Source of the DNA: Pseudorasbora parva
Lineage: Eukaryota > Chordata > Actinopteri > Cypriniformes > Gobionidae
Length of the DNA stretch: 64,000 nt
Reading direction: 5' to 3'
NCBI RefSeq assembly: GCF_024679245.1
Contig: NC_090178.1
Coordinates: 3,679,853-3,743,852, forward strand
The notes below the pieces were generated by a model. That model searched no databases. It was not told where the DNA came from and saw only the letters and a program-made list of their open reading frames with translations. Shown here piece by piece: positions 47,341 to 59,300 of this stretch (the stretch's first letter is position 1; every line of letters starts with the position of its first letter). The position numbers and the translations under genes are program-made.

Positions 47341-50300
47341 TTCCAATGATTTATTATACAAAAAAATAATATGACAACTCTCTACTTTATGACTATATTT
47401 TTTAAATAAGTATAGCAAATGTATTGGAGTTAATAGTACACACAATACAGGTCAAAAGTATGGAAAATTACGTTTTTTTTCTCATGTTTTTGTCAGAAAA
47501 CGCACCAAGGCTGCATTTAGTTGATCAAAAATGCAGTAAAAATATTTTATTCTTATTTTTAGTCTTATTTTATTAATTTAATGTGTTTTTGCTTAAGAAA
47601 ATGTTATTATTATTATTTTGTATAATCTTACCCTAAACATTTTAATAGCTGTATATCATAAATAAATAAATAAATACATACATTAAAGAATACATAAATA
47701 TAAAGTTTTCTGATGTGAAACTGTGACAGGAGTTTGCCCGTGTGATGAGTCAGTGTGCATGTTTTAATGGCAGTGTGTTCCTTGTGCCAAATGCAGAGAA
47801 TTGTGCGTAGTGTTTTGAAGAAAGTGTGTTTTAGGACTAGGCTATTTTAGGACTGCAGTTTGAGTGTAAATCAGGAATTGTGCTTGTAGTTAAGCGGGAT
47901 TGGTTCAGGGGGTTGGTGCATGAGTTACACACTGTAAAAATATTTGTTGGTTTTTGTTGGTTTAACTTAAAGTAAGTAACCTGGTTGCCTTAAAATGTTG
48001 AGTTTATTGAAATTAAAAATTTGAGTTGATACAATAAAGGAAATTTGTTTATTAAATAGAAACTCAAAATATTATTGTATCTGAACCACATAAGAAATGT
48101 GATAAATCATGATCAAATAGCACTATTTGGCATGTTTCACTGCGTCATCAGAAATAAAACACACACACACCCAATATGCTTACAAAATATTTTAATCATA
48201 TTTTAATAAAGGTTGTCGAATCTCAAAAAAATGTTAATTGAATTAACTCTAAATTTTAATTTCAATGAACTCAATATTTTAAGGCAACCAGGTGACTTTT
48301 TTTCAAAAACATTTTTTACACTACCGTTGTGCTCATTGCGTCTCATGTTCCAGGATCTGTGTGTAAACAATTGAGTAAAACTGTAATCTCACCAAGGCTG
48401 CATTTATTTTTGTAATATTGTGAAATATTATTCAATTTAAAATAACTGGTTACTATAACATATAGTAAAGTGTAATTTATTCCTGTGATCAAAGCTGAGT
48501 TTATCATCATTACTCCAGTCTTCAGTGTCACACGATCCTTCACTAATCATTCGAAGAGCATTTTTTATTAGTCTCAACGGTGAGCTCTTCTGTTTTGAAG
48601 CAATAGATGCCAAGTTGCCAACATTGGAGTTTTTTTTATACTGTAACTCAGTAAATTCTTCTGTTGTTCTGTATGTAGACAACTGTATGTGCAACTTTGT
48701 GTTGGTGTGGATGTACACTGTGTGCATTGTTTTTGTAGGAAACATAAAATGTATTTGTTATTGTTTTTGTGTTCAAGTATAAAAACAATATTCTGAAATA
48801 TTTTACAACACACTTATGCATGTACTGTCTGTAGTAAGTGTAACCCTGAACCATTATGATGAATGGAGAAGAAGTGTTTTCCATTGAGCACATCAGTGTT
48901 CAGCTGCATCTTATACATTTCTGTTCATATGATGGTTTGTGTGTGTCATTTGAAAACAAAATACCATTTTGAGAAGAAATAACATTGTTTTTAATGTACA
49001 CTCTAAAAAAATCTAGGTAAAAAACAACCCAATATTGGGTCAAATATGGACTAACCCAGCAATTGGGTTGTTTTAACCCAGCGGTTGGGTTGTTTTAATC
49101 CTGCGGTTGGGTTAAATATTTGCTTAAGACAACCCAACCGCTGGGTTAAAACAACCCAGCATATTTTAGAGTGTAGGGTTTCATTAAGCAGGAGAATTGA
49201 GGGGTTTTGCCCATTGTGTGTGTGTGTGTGTGAGTGTGTAGAGTTCTAAGAGTATGAGCTTTCAGAAAATGTGTGTAAACATTTGAAAAAAACTGTAAGA
49301 GACTTCTTTCAAAAACATAAAAAACCCTTAATGTTTCCAAGCGTTTCACCGGTACTATGCACTGTTTACTCCGACACATTAATGCAGAATAATGCAGTTA
49401 GTTTTTACCTTTTGCACGCCTCCTAACTGCACCGAAGGAATATCTAGTGTGTTTTGCCCTTACTCACCTCAATCTGGCATCTAGGTTACTTTATGCAAAT
49501 ATAAATGCATTAGCAGTAGTTGTGAATGGCAGGTGTTTGTATGAGATGAGGACATGCAGCGGTGATGAGGCTCAGATCAGCACGTCCAGTGAACATTATT
49601 TATGGCAGCAGCTATTTGCACAGTGATATTTTTGTATTTAAATAGCAATAGATTCTACTTACACTGTGCAAATAGCATTATTTTCTTTGCAAAAAGTATA
49701 AATAGTGGCAGACACTATTTGCACCTCAGTGTTGTAGTACACTAAACGGTATCCAATAATAACAGTGTGTACACAGAGCGTCAATCATTAAATTAATTAC
49801 AACTATTAAATGTATGTCGCCTTATTGGGACAATAAAGCCCTCCCACACCCCTACCGACAAACACTTTATTATTAAACACGCATTTCCGTTTTTCAAACA
49901 TTTATTAGTTTTTAAAGGGGGGGTGAAACACTCAGTTTCAGTCAGTGTCATGTCAATCTTGAGTACCTATAGAGTAGCATTGCATCCTGCATATCTCCGA
50001 AAAGTCTTTATTTTTTTTATAATTATATAAGAAAGATGCGCTGTTCCGAGTCTTTCCGAAAAAAGCCGAGCGGGTGGGGGCGTGTCATGAGAGCGGAGCT
50101 AAATAATGACGTGTGCAGCAGCGCGCTGCAGTGAGGAAAGTGAGTCGCTCTGTGAGGAAAGTGATTCGCTCTGTGAGGAAAGTGATTCGCTCAGTGAGGA
50201 AAGTGATTCGCCCGCCGCGTGAGGAAAGTGATTCGCTCTGTGAGGAAAGTGATTCGCTCAGTGAGGAAAGTGATTCGCTCAGTGAGGAAAGTGAGTCGTT

Positions 50301-53300
50301 CTGTGAGGAAAGTGATTCGCTCAGTGAGGAAAGTGAGTCGTTCTGTGAGGAAAGTGATTCGCTCAGTGAGGAAAGTGATTCGCCTGCCGCGTGAGGAAAG
50401 TGAGTCGCCCGTCGCGTGAGGAAAGTGCTAATACAGATCGACCGCCGGCCTATCAGTGGGTAAGTCAGTAGCTACTGGTTATATCACCTGTTTAGCATCC
50501 TACAAGCCAGCGCTTTGATGGGCGTAGCCTGTTGCTTTCGCTCTCTCCCTCGCTCTCTCTCACGCGCTTCCGGTAGAATTGTCCGTAAGGCCCATACAAG
50601 GAAATTCCGCCCCCGTTAACGTCAAAGGGGACGCATGATCTCAAAAAACTTGCCGAAACTTATGACTAACCAGAAGTAGTATTTTTGACAAAGAAATACT
50701 CCCATCAAACGTCCACCTTAACTTTTGAAACTTTGTCTATGTTTAGTATGGGATTCCAAGTCTTTAACAGTGTAAAAAGATCAGTATGCATGAAACAGCA
50801 TTTCACCCCCCCCCCCCCCCCCCCCTTTAATGAAAATAAATGCCTTTCTGATCTGATGTGTGTTTGGCAAAAGGCGTTTCGAACATGGGTCGATTTGAGT
50901 AAAAAAATTCCGTCACACCTTAACTTTACACTGTTGGTGCTGTTGACGTCTTCCATAACTTTGTCTGGCCCAATCAGACGTCAATGGGCGGAGTTAGTGT
51001 AAATAGCCTCTGCTGTATATATATATAGACATGTTGATGTTTTATTTATCTGTTATATTGGTTTACTTGTGGCCTTTTGAGCACTTAACTGGGTCTTAAG
51101 TGTCTGTATGTGAATGTTTAAGATGCTGTTGTGTCTTGCGATATTGAAGTGTTCAGTTTTATTTTGATTTTGGGAAACTAAACATGTGATTGCTCTCCTC
51201 ACAAATCAGCTGTCTTGTTTTTCTCTGCCATTGAGGACTACTGAATTTTTGCTTCTTCAATGCTTCAGTACTGTTAAAATCTCAAGTGGCGTTGAAACCG
51301 GAGACTGCCAATGGAGTCATTTTCGCAGTAAGACATCTCTACTTTTCCTTAAGTATGGGTTTCAGGAACTCTTTACACCTCATGTAAACCGATTGCGGCT
51401 GCATTCAGTGCCATCCGTGTACTTACGGTCGGTTTGGTCGGTCCTCTTTGGGTTTTGGTGTAAGGACTGAACTTGGGTTTGGCTGGTTTCCCTGCGGCTC
51501 TGTCTTTATGGCGTCTGCTGCTGATATGCTGATGATAAAAACACAGAAAGTGACACAGATGAGATGAGCTGACACACACAGTTCACAGATTGACTAACAG
51601 CATTTAATGTTATGTAACTTTTCAGATCAAATTAAAACACCATTGTCACTGCAGATTTGTGAATAAATTAAGCCAACAATTTTTTCTCTGTCACATAGGT
51701 TAACAGTTTTCTTTTTTTTCTGGGCAAAACAACTCATCAACCAATGAGATACAAGACTTTGAATATCACTAGCATTAGACAGCTATTATTATTTTAATCA
51801 TTTATTTTATTCATTTTTACTCACCAACAATGAAATATTTAACATTATTAAGAAAACAATATAATAAAATAAAATAAGAATACTCTATAATTATAATGCT
51901 AAATTATTATAATTGTTAATTATTTAGAAAATGTATGTTAATATTTAACTGATTTTTGTAATTTTATCAGTATGAGTTATCATGATAATACTGTATATAC
52001 ACACACACACAAATTAGGGTTGTCAAATGATTAATCACAATTAATCGCATTTAAAATAAAAGTTTGTGTTTATATAATATGTGTGTACTGTGTATAATTA
52101 TGTATATATAAATACACACACACATGTATGTTTAGACATTTTAGACAAAATATAGACATTTTATATATTTTTTTATATATATATATTACATTTTTATAAT
52201 TTTATAATATATTAAGGATATTGCAAAATATGCATATATATTGAAATATTACAACATTTTGAGAGTGTAGACAGCAACTTGATCACGTCGTTTTGCAGTG
52301 CTTTGTGGGAGTAGGCGGAGCTAAAGAGAACTTTTGGCACGTTTTTGCTCGACTCTGACTGGTGGAATTTTCTGGTGGACTGGGTAATGTAGTTTTTCAC
52401 CAGGAATTAAACATGTTAAACATGATTATTTTAAAACTAAGCTGAAATAATATGATTAACAACCTTGTCACTCACTGTAAGGCTTTAACAGCGTGTCCTA
52501 ACTGCATGCGCCGCGACACCACGACACGCGATAAAAGGTATCTTTTCCATGTTAATTAAAGTTTTTGTCCTAACCTGCCGCGACTGCGACACGCTATGAA
52601 TCTATTTTAGAAACGGTTTCTATTTTTGTGCGACGTCGCAGCTGGAACAACAACACAAAACATGACAATGTTAGTCTCAGGTAGTATTTCTGTGCTTTAT
52701 TTAATCTTAAAAGTGTGTAATGTTACTTTGAGTATCATTTAACGCTCCCAGCTTTGTTATCTTAAAAGCAGCAAAGGATAATTCACCTCAGATCTTGAAA
52801 TTAAACACAATGAAACAAGAGCATTCAACAAACAAGTATATTCTATGACAACTATTGTTTTAGTAACTCAGTATGTATTTTTAGTAGTTTAAATAGTTTA
52901 ATATTTGTGAATTTGATTATGTACTTCTTCGTTTCCTTGTGAGTACTGTCAAGATTAATCTCTGATGCGCTTGTCGCTAGAGCCCGCCCACTCGCTGGTC
53001 TGATTGGCTGTGGTTTTTGATTGATTTGTTGCATCTCGTAGTCGTGTCACGTCTGGCGTGGACAGACAAGTTGCTTTTCGCTGGAATCTTATCGCGACGC
53101 TTGTAGTTAGGACACGGTGTAAAGCTTGGAACATATTATGCAAGAACAAAGAAAATTGTTCATTTTCTCGAGGTGGCAAGAACAAGAACAAAGTTTGTTC
53201 AGGCCAGCATGTTCCATACTTCACAAGAAATGCAGGTGCCGATCACCTGTGTTTCTCCGCATTAACCACGCCCACTTTAAATATCTGACCAATCACACAA

Positions 53301-56300
53301 TAGTTCTCGAACGCCAACAAGAAAAAAGTTCTGCTCAGGCGATGTGCCGAGAACAAGCTGCGAGAACTCCCAAACCAGGGCTGTGAGAACAAAACGATTG
53401 TTCTACTGTTCAACTAATTATACAAATAAAATTTATGAATTAGGTTTTATTTAATTCTATAAACTATAATACTAATCTGCCAACATTGTCGCTATATGAT
53501 AAATTAAAATAAGCTGATAACATCACTGTTTTCTCCAGTACGACTGTACAGCCAAATCTAATTTTGTTGCAGTATTATCCTGTTTGACACTGTGAAGCTG
53601 CTTTGACACAATCGTCATTGTAAAAGCGCGATATAAATAAAGTTGATTGATTGAATGTACTGCCTGAACGAACTTTATCCTTGTACTTGCCACCTCGAGA
53701 AAAGGCTAACAAATTTCTTTGTTCTTGCAGAGTATGTTCCAAGCTTTAACGCTTTATAAGCCATCGTTGAAAATCAATATTCCTATGGAGAAAATTAATG
53801 GAGTTTTTACTTCTGTTGTGGGACTCTCACTTATGACTGCGCATGCAAATTTCTTTCAGCAATCTACATTTATGAGGCAGTTCATGTAGATAGGACTTGG
53901 TTGGCGGCGTCGCAAATACGGCCACTGAGTGAACAGACTTTCCTTTAAAGGGGGGGGGGGGGGGGGTGAAATGCATACTGAGCTTTTTACACTGTTAAAG
54001 ACTTGGATTCCCATCCTAAACATGGACAGAGTTTCAAAAACTAATGTTGGACGTTTGATGGAGTATTTCTGTGTCAAAAATACTCCTTCCGGTTTCTCAC
54101 AAGTTTCGTAGAGTTTTTTTCGAGTATGGGTCGGCTTGACGTCGACAGAGCGGAAGGTCCTTGTATGGGCCGTACGGGCTCTTCTCCCGGTAGGGTGCGC
54201 GCGCGCGTGACTAGAGCGAGAGAGGAAATGCACGCCCGGAAACACTGCTCTCAGGTGCAGATCCACTCGTCCGTGAACACTTCTGTCACGCCGCGCTCCA
54301 CTTTATTCCTATGGGTGACGTCAAGCGACTTTAGTGCGCCCGCACAGCATTCCGGGAAGGCAGCGCTGCATTTGAACCGATTTGAACTCAGAAATGACGG
54401 GAAGCTTCACAACATCGCTTCAGTCGTGTCGCAAAAGTGGATCTCCACGGTCACTGCTGTCAGGACTTCACGAGCTCAACAATGTTACCAAAGAAGTGTG
54501 TTTTTGACGGAGCCGTCCCAATGATAACGGTTCACTGTCCTGCTTTGGAAGCAGGCGGTGAGTTAAACTGCTTCAAATGTCTGTTGTTGGCTATCATCAC
54601 GTAAGTAAACATCAGTGAACAACACAATCGTGTAACGTTAGTTAATTTATCAATGGAGCATGCGATCTATGGTGTGTGTTTAAATACATTTGTTTAGCTG
54701 ACCACTATAGGTGTCAGTTTGATTATTGTAAAACCACCCAAACATAAACCTAGGGGACGTTCACACAAAGCGTGCTTCGTCATTCAAATGCACTAAAGGT
54801 TAACGTTACTCTATTGTTGTTCTCTGTATAACGTTACACTATCTGACGTGCAAAACCGTTTTGCTTGCTACTGCTAAGGTTTAGTCGCATACAATAGTCC
54901 ATAAACCGAATCATGTCCTCATAAACTGCGAGTAAACAAGCGCAAATGTTGACAGCCCACTAAATACAGTCCATACCACAGAGACGGACGTCCTGCGGTT
55001 GCTGCTTCTCCAATTTATTTCAGTCTCCGGATCTGATTTTGGATCATATCTGTATTAGCTGAATCTGATCGATAGCCATGGGTTTCTCCACGCTTGAGGA
55101 CGTCACCTCTTTGTGCGCTCATCATTCTTTAGCTCCGCCCACACGATACGCCTCCAGGCGCTCGGTTTTTTCCGGAAAGACTCGGTACAGCCCATATTTC
55201 TTTTATAAATATAATAAAACTAAAGACTTTTCGGAGATATGAAGGATGCAATACTACTCTATAGGTAATCAAGATTGACATGAGATTGACTGAAACTGAG
55301 TGTTTCACCCCCCCTTTAAAAAGGACTTTGCTGTGATGTGTGTTTTCTTTATCAGCGTGACAGACAAATGACTCTCAGCCTGGCGTGTGTGTCTGGCGTT
55401 CAGCGCTCACCTGCTTAAGCTGCGTCTCCGAGTTGACGCGCACATCGCAGATTTCACAGTGAAATGTCTTGTTCTGCAGGCCCGTGTCTGCTTTAGCGGG
55501 TGCAGCCAGCTTGCTCTTCAGCCCAGTCCTGGGGAAGGATTTGATGGAGCCGATCCCGCTCCGAGCCTCCAGCATGGTTTTGTGCTTGGTGCCTGAGGAA
55601 CAAAACATGGCAGGTTCAAGTCATTCATCATCTTAATGATACAACTTCGCCAGAGAAAACAAAACCACGAGGGCTGGACGGGTCTTTACTGGTGATGCAT
55701 CTCATTTCCATGTCATGTTTTTGTGGTAACTATTGTATTAGTTCTAAGTATACACTAGAAGCGACTGAATTTATGTTTCGCATTGCTCTTAAACTAGAGG
55801 CGTCTGCTTAAATACCTGAAATTGGTTTCTTAGGCACATGTTTTCATTTCTGTGCAAAACTAGAATTGTAACGGATCCACTGGATCAAATAGTGCAGAAA
55901 AAGCAGCCACTGTGACCGCTGGCGTTTCGCAAGTGTTTTTATGAATCATTTTCTCCATAAGCATGTTTTAAAATATCTTTCAAAAGTTCCAAACCATGAA
56001 CTGAAAACATTTATCAGAAGAAAAAGTGTTTCAGAACAGGAGAAACGGGTAGTAAAGGTAGCTCTGGTAGCTGTGTCTCATTTTCTTATCAGTAACTAAG
56101 TTTGAGATTATTAAATGCTTTTGAGAGAAGTCTCTTTTGCTCACCAAGACTGCATTTATTTGATGAAATATTATTTCAATTTAAAACAGCTGTTTTCTAT
56201 GTGAATACTGTATATAGCAGGGGTGTAATGATACACTCATATCATGATTTTCTTATAAACCGCGATACTGAACTCGCAGTACGATATGTATCGTGATATT

Positions 56301-59300
56301 TTAAAGGTGGGGTAAGCGTTATTTCAAAACCGTTTTAGAAAAAGGACTTGGGCCGAGTGGAATAACAAACTTATAGCCAAGCAGCAGGTAAGGGGCGTGT
56401 CTATGGTGAGAAGAGAGTGAGCCAATCAGCAGGTAAGGGGCGTGTCTATGGTGAGAAAAGAGTGAGCCAATCAGCAGGTAAGGGGCGTGTCTATGGTGAG
56501 AAGAGAGTGAGCCAATCAGCGGGTAAGGGGCGTGTCTATGGTGAGAAGAGAGGCTCAGTGCACGCCATCATTCAAAACACACGAGTCACACAGGACGGAC
56601 ATTAGCCAAGAAAGAACTAACATATGCTGGCTTTGCTTGAATATGCTCGTGTCTTGTTTGCTTGTTTATCCATTTGCGATCATTTTGTCGCTCACTTCAG
56701 CGATGATAAAGACCCGTTCATTTCCACACCATATGGAGCATCTAAATCTCCTCAGTGTTTCAAGGTTTCAAGGTTCATGAGAACGGTTTGTGTTTTTGTG
56801 ACAGAAGGGATGACTTTTTCATTGAATATTCGACCTGGATTAGTTACACACAGAAGGCGTTTCTCAATGTCAAGGATGCTTCCTTGGAAGGACGGATCCT
56901 TCCAAGTCACTTCCTTCAGAGGCTAGGCGAGGCTCCTCTTTAGCATTCGGAGAACACGTAAATGGAACAGGCTAGCAAGTGCACGTCATTGCGTCATTAC
57001 GTCAGTGAAAAGGTCCGTTGGCCATCAATAACGTTATTTGTATTTTTTAAATATCAATACAGTATTATTTTGTACCGGTATTTAAACGTTAAACTTTACG
57101 TATATTTACTACAGTTATAACAAATGTTTGGTAACGTAAATAAAAGCATTGTGGCAAGCAGCGAGGTAAGGGACCGTGAGAGCGGGCCGGTGGAGTGATA
57201 ATGAGCGGCAGCTGATCGCCGCCACACCGGCCTCGGCTCGCGGCAGTGACGGGAGTATAATTGGAGGAGCATGGAAGACGAGAGAGGACTAGGCCTGGAC
57301 TTTATGTTATGGTTTGTTTATGTTTTATTATGTGTGTGCGGGCAGTCGCCCGTGAGGGGGCTATTATAAAGTTGTTGAACGTTTGCCGGTTCCCGCCTCC
57401 TTCCTTCCCATCTACAAACCCCGATACAAGCATATTTGCCCCATTCACGCTCCGAGTCCGACTCCGAGAACGTCTGATAGCAAAGCTGCGCGCATAGGAT
57501 TGTGGGTGATTTGAGAACGCGAAGTGCGCGAAGGCTACTCATATGCATCCTTTCCTGCATATGACATATTTTTCGAACGAAGGACTCAGTCCTTGGTTGA
57601 ATTCCGAGGATCCTCGACATTGGAACAGCCCTTCGTCGGATGTCGATGACGTAGCATCCTTAGAATTCTGGCTGCGGAGGATCCTTCCTTGACATTGAGA
57701 AACGCCAAGATTCTGCCATAGTCGTTGCCTGGGTTACGTATGTGTGGGGCGGAGCTATCAAAATATGACCGAGACCCTTTTGGGGGTAGGGGCGTTTGTT
57801 TTGGTAATTTGAAATAACAACAACGGTTACCAGATAGCACTTATCCCACCTTTAAGCCAAAATAAAGAAGAGTTTTTATTTATTGTTTTATATTTTTTTT
57901 TTTCAATTTTATTATTATTAAAATAATATTATTATTAGTGTATTATTTTAGGACCCACAAATATCAATCATTCATCAAATGGCAAAATATTAGACATGAC
58001 CATTCAAATCAAAGTAGGCGGGCTTTATGTTCAGCTCTAACTTCCGTCTAATGAGGTCAAGCGCATGCGATCATAGATATGCCATGTAGATCCTCATTCG
58101 ACCGATCTGCGCAGGCACAACTGAGGTATCTATATATATATATCGGTTTTTGTGCACGTTGTCTAAGCATGTTTTTTCATTTGTTTTCCTCTCATAGAAT
58201 TGTTACCTATTCACTCCATTATATGACCGGCACACAGCAACGGTTGAGTTAAAAATCTTCATTTGAGTTCTACTGAAGAAACAAACACACCTACATGATG
58301 ATTGCACTGGGGGTCAGCAGATAAACATTCAATTTTCATTTTTGGGTGAACTAACCCTTTAAGGTAGCCTAGAAATCTAGACGCAAATTTAATCTGCCCG
58401 CAAGTGTCGTCTAGCAACTCTCAATACCCTTCTGAGCTGTATTCCTCACAATCTGGACGGGCCAATCACATCGTGTATAGAGTCGGTGGGCGGGGCCATA
58501 ATGACAACGGCCGAGTTGCGTTAGCGTGCTTCTAGTAAACACAGAAACTGGCGAACGGCGGTCTTTCGAATCAGCTTTGACCGCGACTCTGGAAGACTTG
58601 GAGTTGAGCTTTTCTCTGAGAAAAGAACAAAGAACGGCACTGAAGTCATTCTTAAAAAGGGAAAATGTGTTCGGAGTTTAGCCGACCGGATACGGCGAAT
58701 GTTTAATCTGTCAGCGAGCTCTGCTTCACCTTCGTTGCTCTGGTTGGTTGTGGCGCTATCCTATCGCGTACAGAGGGAGTTTGAAAGACGACCGTTTTGA
58801 TTGAGCTGTCAATGGTGAGTTTCCAGACCAAACATCTTGATGTGGGTCTGGCTTGTCAGGCTAACTTTAAGGGGTGTTTAGCCACGCTTGAAATCAGGGA
58901 CGTGCACAGGGGGGTTGCTCAGGTTGCCCGGGCAACTGCCCATATGCCCTTCTCGACTCACGTTGCCCTTCCGAGGTGGAAAAAAATAAATAAAAAAATC
59001 GTACAATGGATGCAGAATTTCACGTAGGCCTAGATACAAAAAAAAAAAAATCGCAAAGCCTCGTTCACTTCCATATTCGGGTACCCGTCCGAAAGTGAAA
59101 GTCAAGCAATTGCTTGGGGCACCGAGCTGGCCTGGGGCCTCAAGACAGCGACAGGTTACGAATAAAATGCAACGACAAACTGCTTGAGCGCCCCTTTGAT
59201 AGTCAATGCAGTAAAGTGCATTGACACTGTTATCGGAATCCCCCTCAAGGGGGCCCTCTCAGTCGTCGCTGACAACAGCCACCCAACCCACGCAATCTCT

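Larger units (their letters stand above)
56305..57851. mobile_element. TTAA-target element (AGGTGGGGTAAGCG ends) with internal tandem repeat and nested element
   Basis: TTAA at 56301-56304 and 57852-57855, with inverted ends aggtggggtaagcg and gcacttatcccacct. It contains the 45-bp repeat at 56.39-56.56 kb and a second TIR element 56856-57706. A GC-rich stretch at 57.15-57.25 kb resembles captured genomic sequence. Confidence 0.8.

Noticed and set aside
49612..49675. Hairpin as a miRNA gene
   Set aside because: The loop is long (36 bases) and the arms only 14 bp; it looks like part of a dispersed repeat.
50113..50419. Ser/Glu-rich acidic frame (EESDSLS repeats)
   Set aside because: Minisatellite inside a TTAA transposon; not present in sister copies, so not a gene.
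53856..54524. Paired frames of 110-136 codons also seen at 30221-30807
   Set aside because: Recur because the TTAA element is repeated; both strands are equally open and no domain is recognisable.
57261..57497. GC-rich frame inside the TTAA element as a host exon
   Set aside because: Bounded by transposon termini and without conserved motifs; more likely captured or promoter-like sequence than a znf385d exon.
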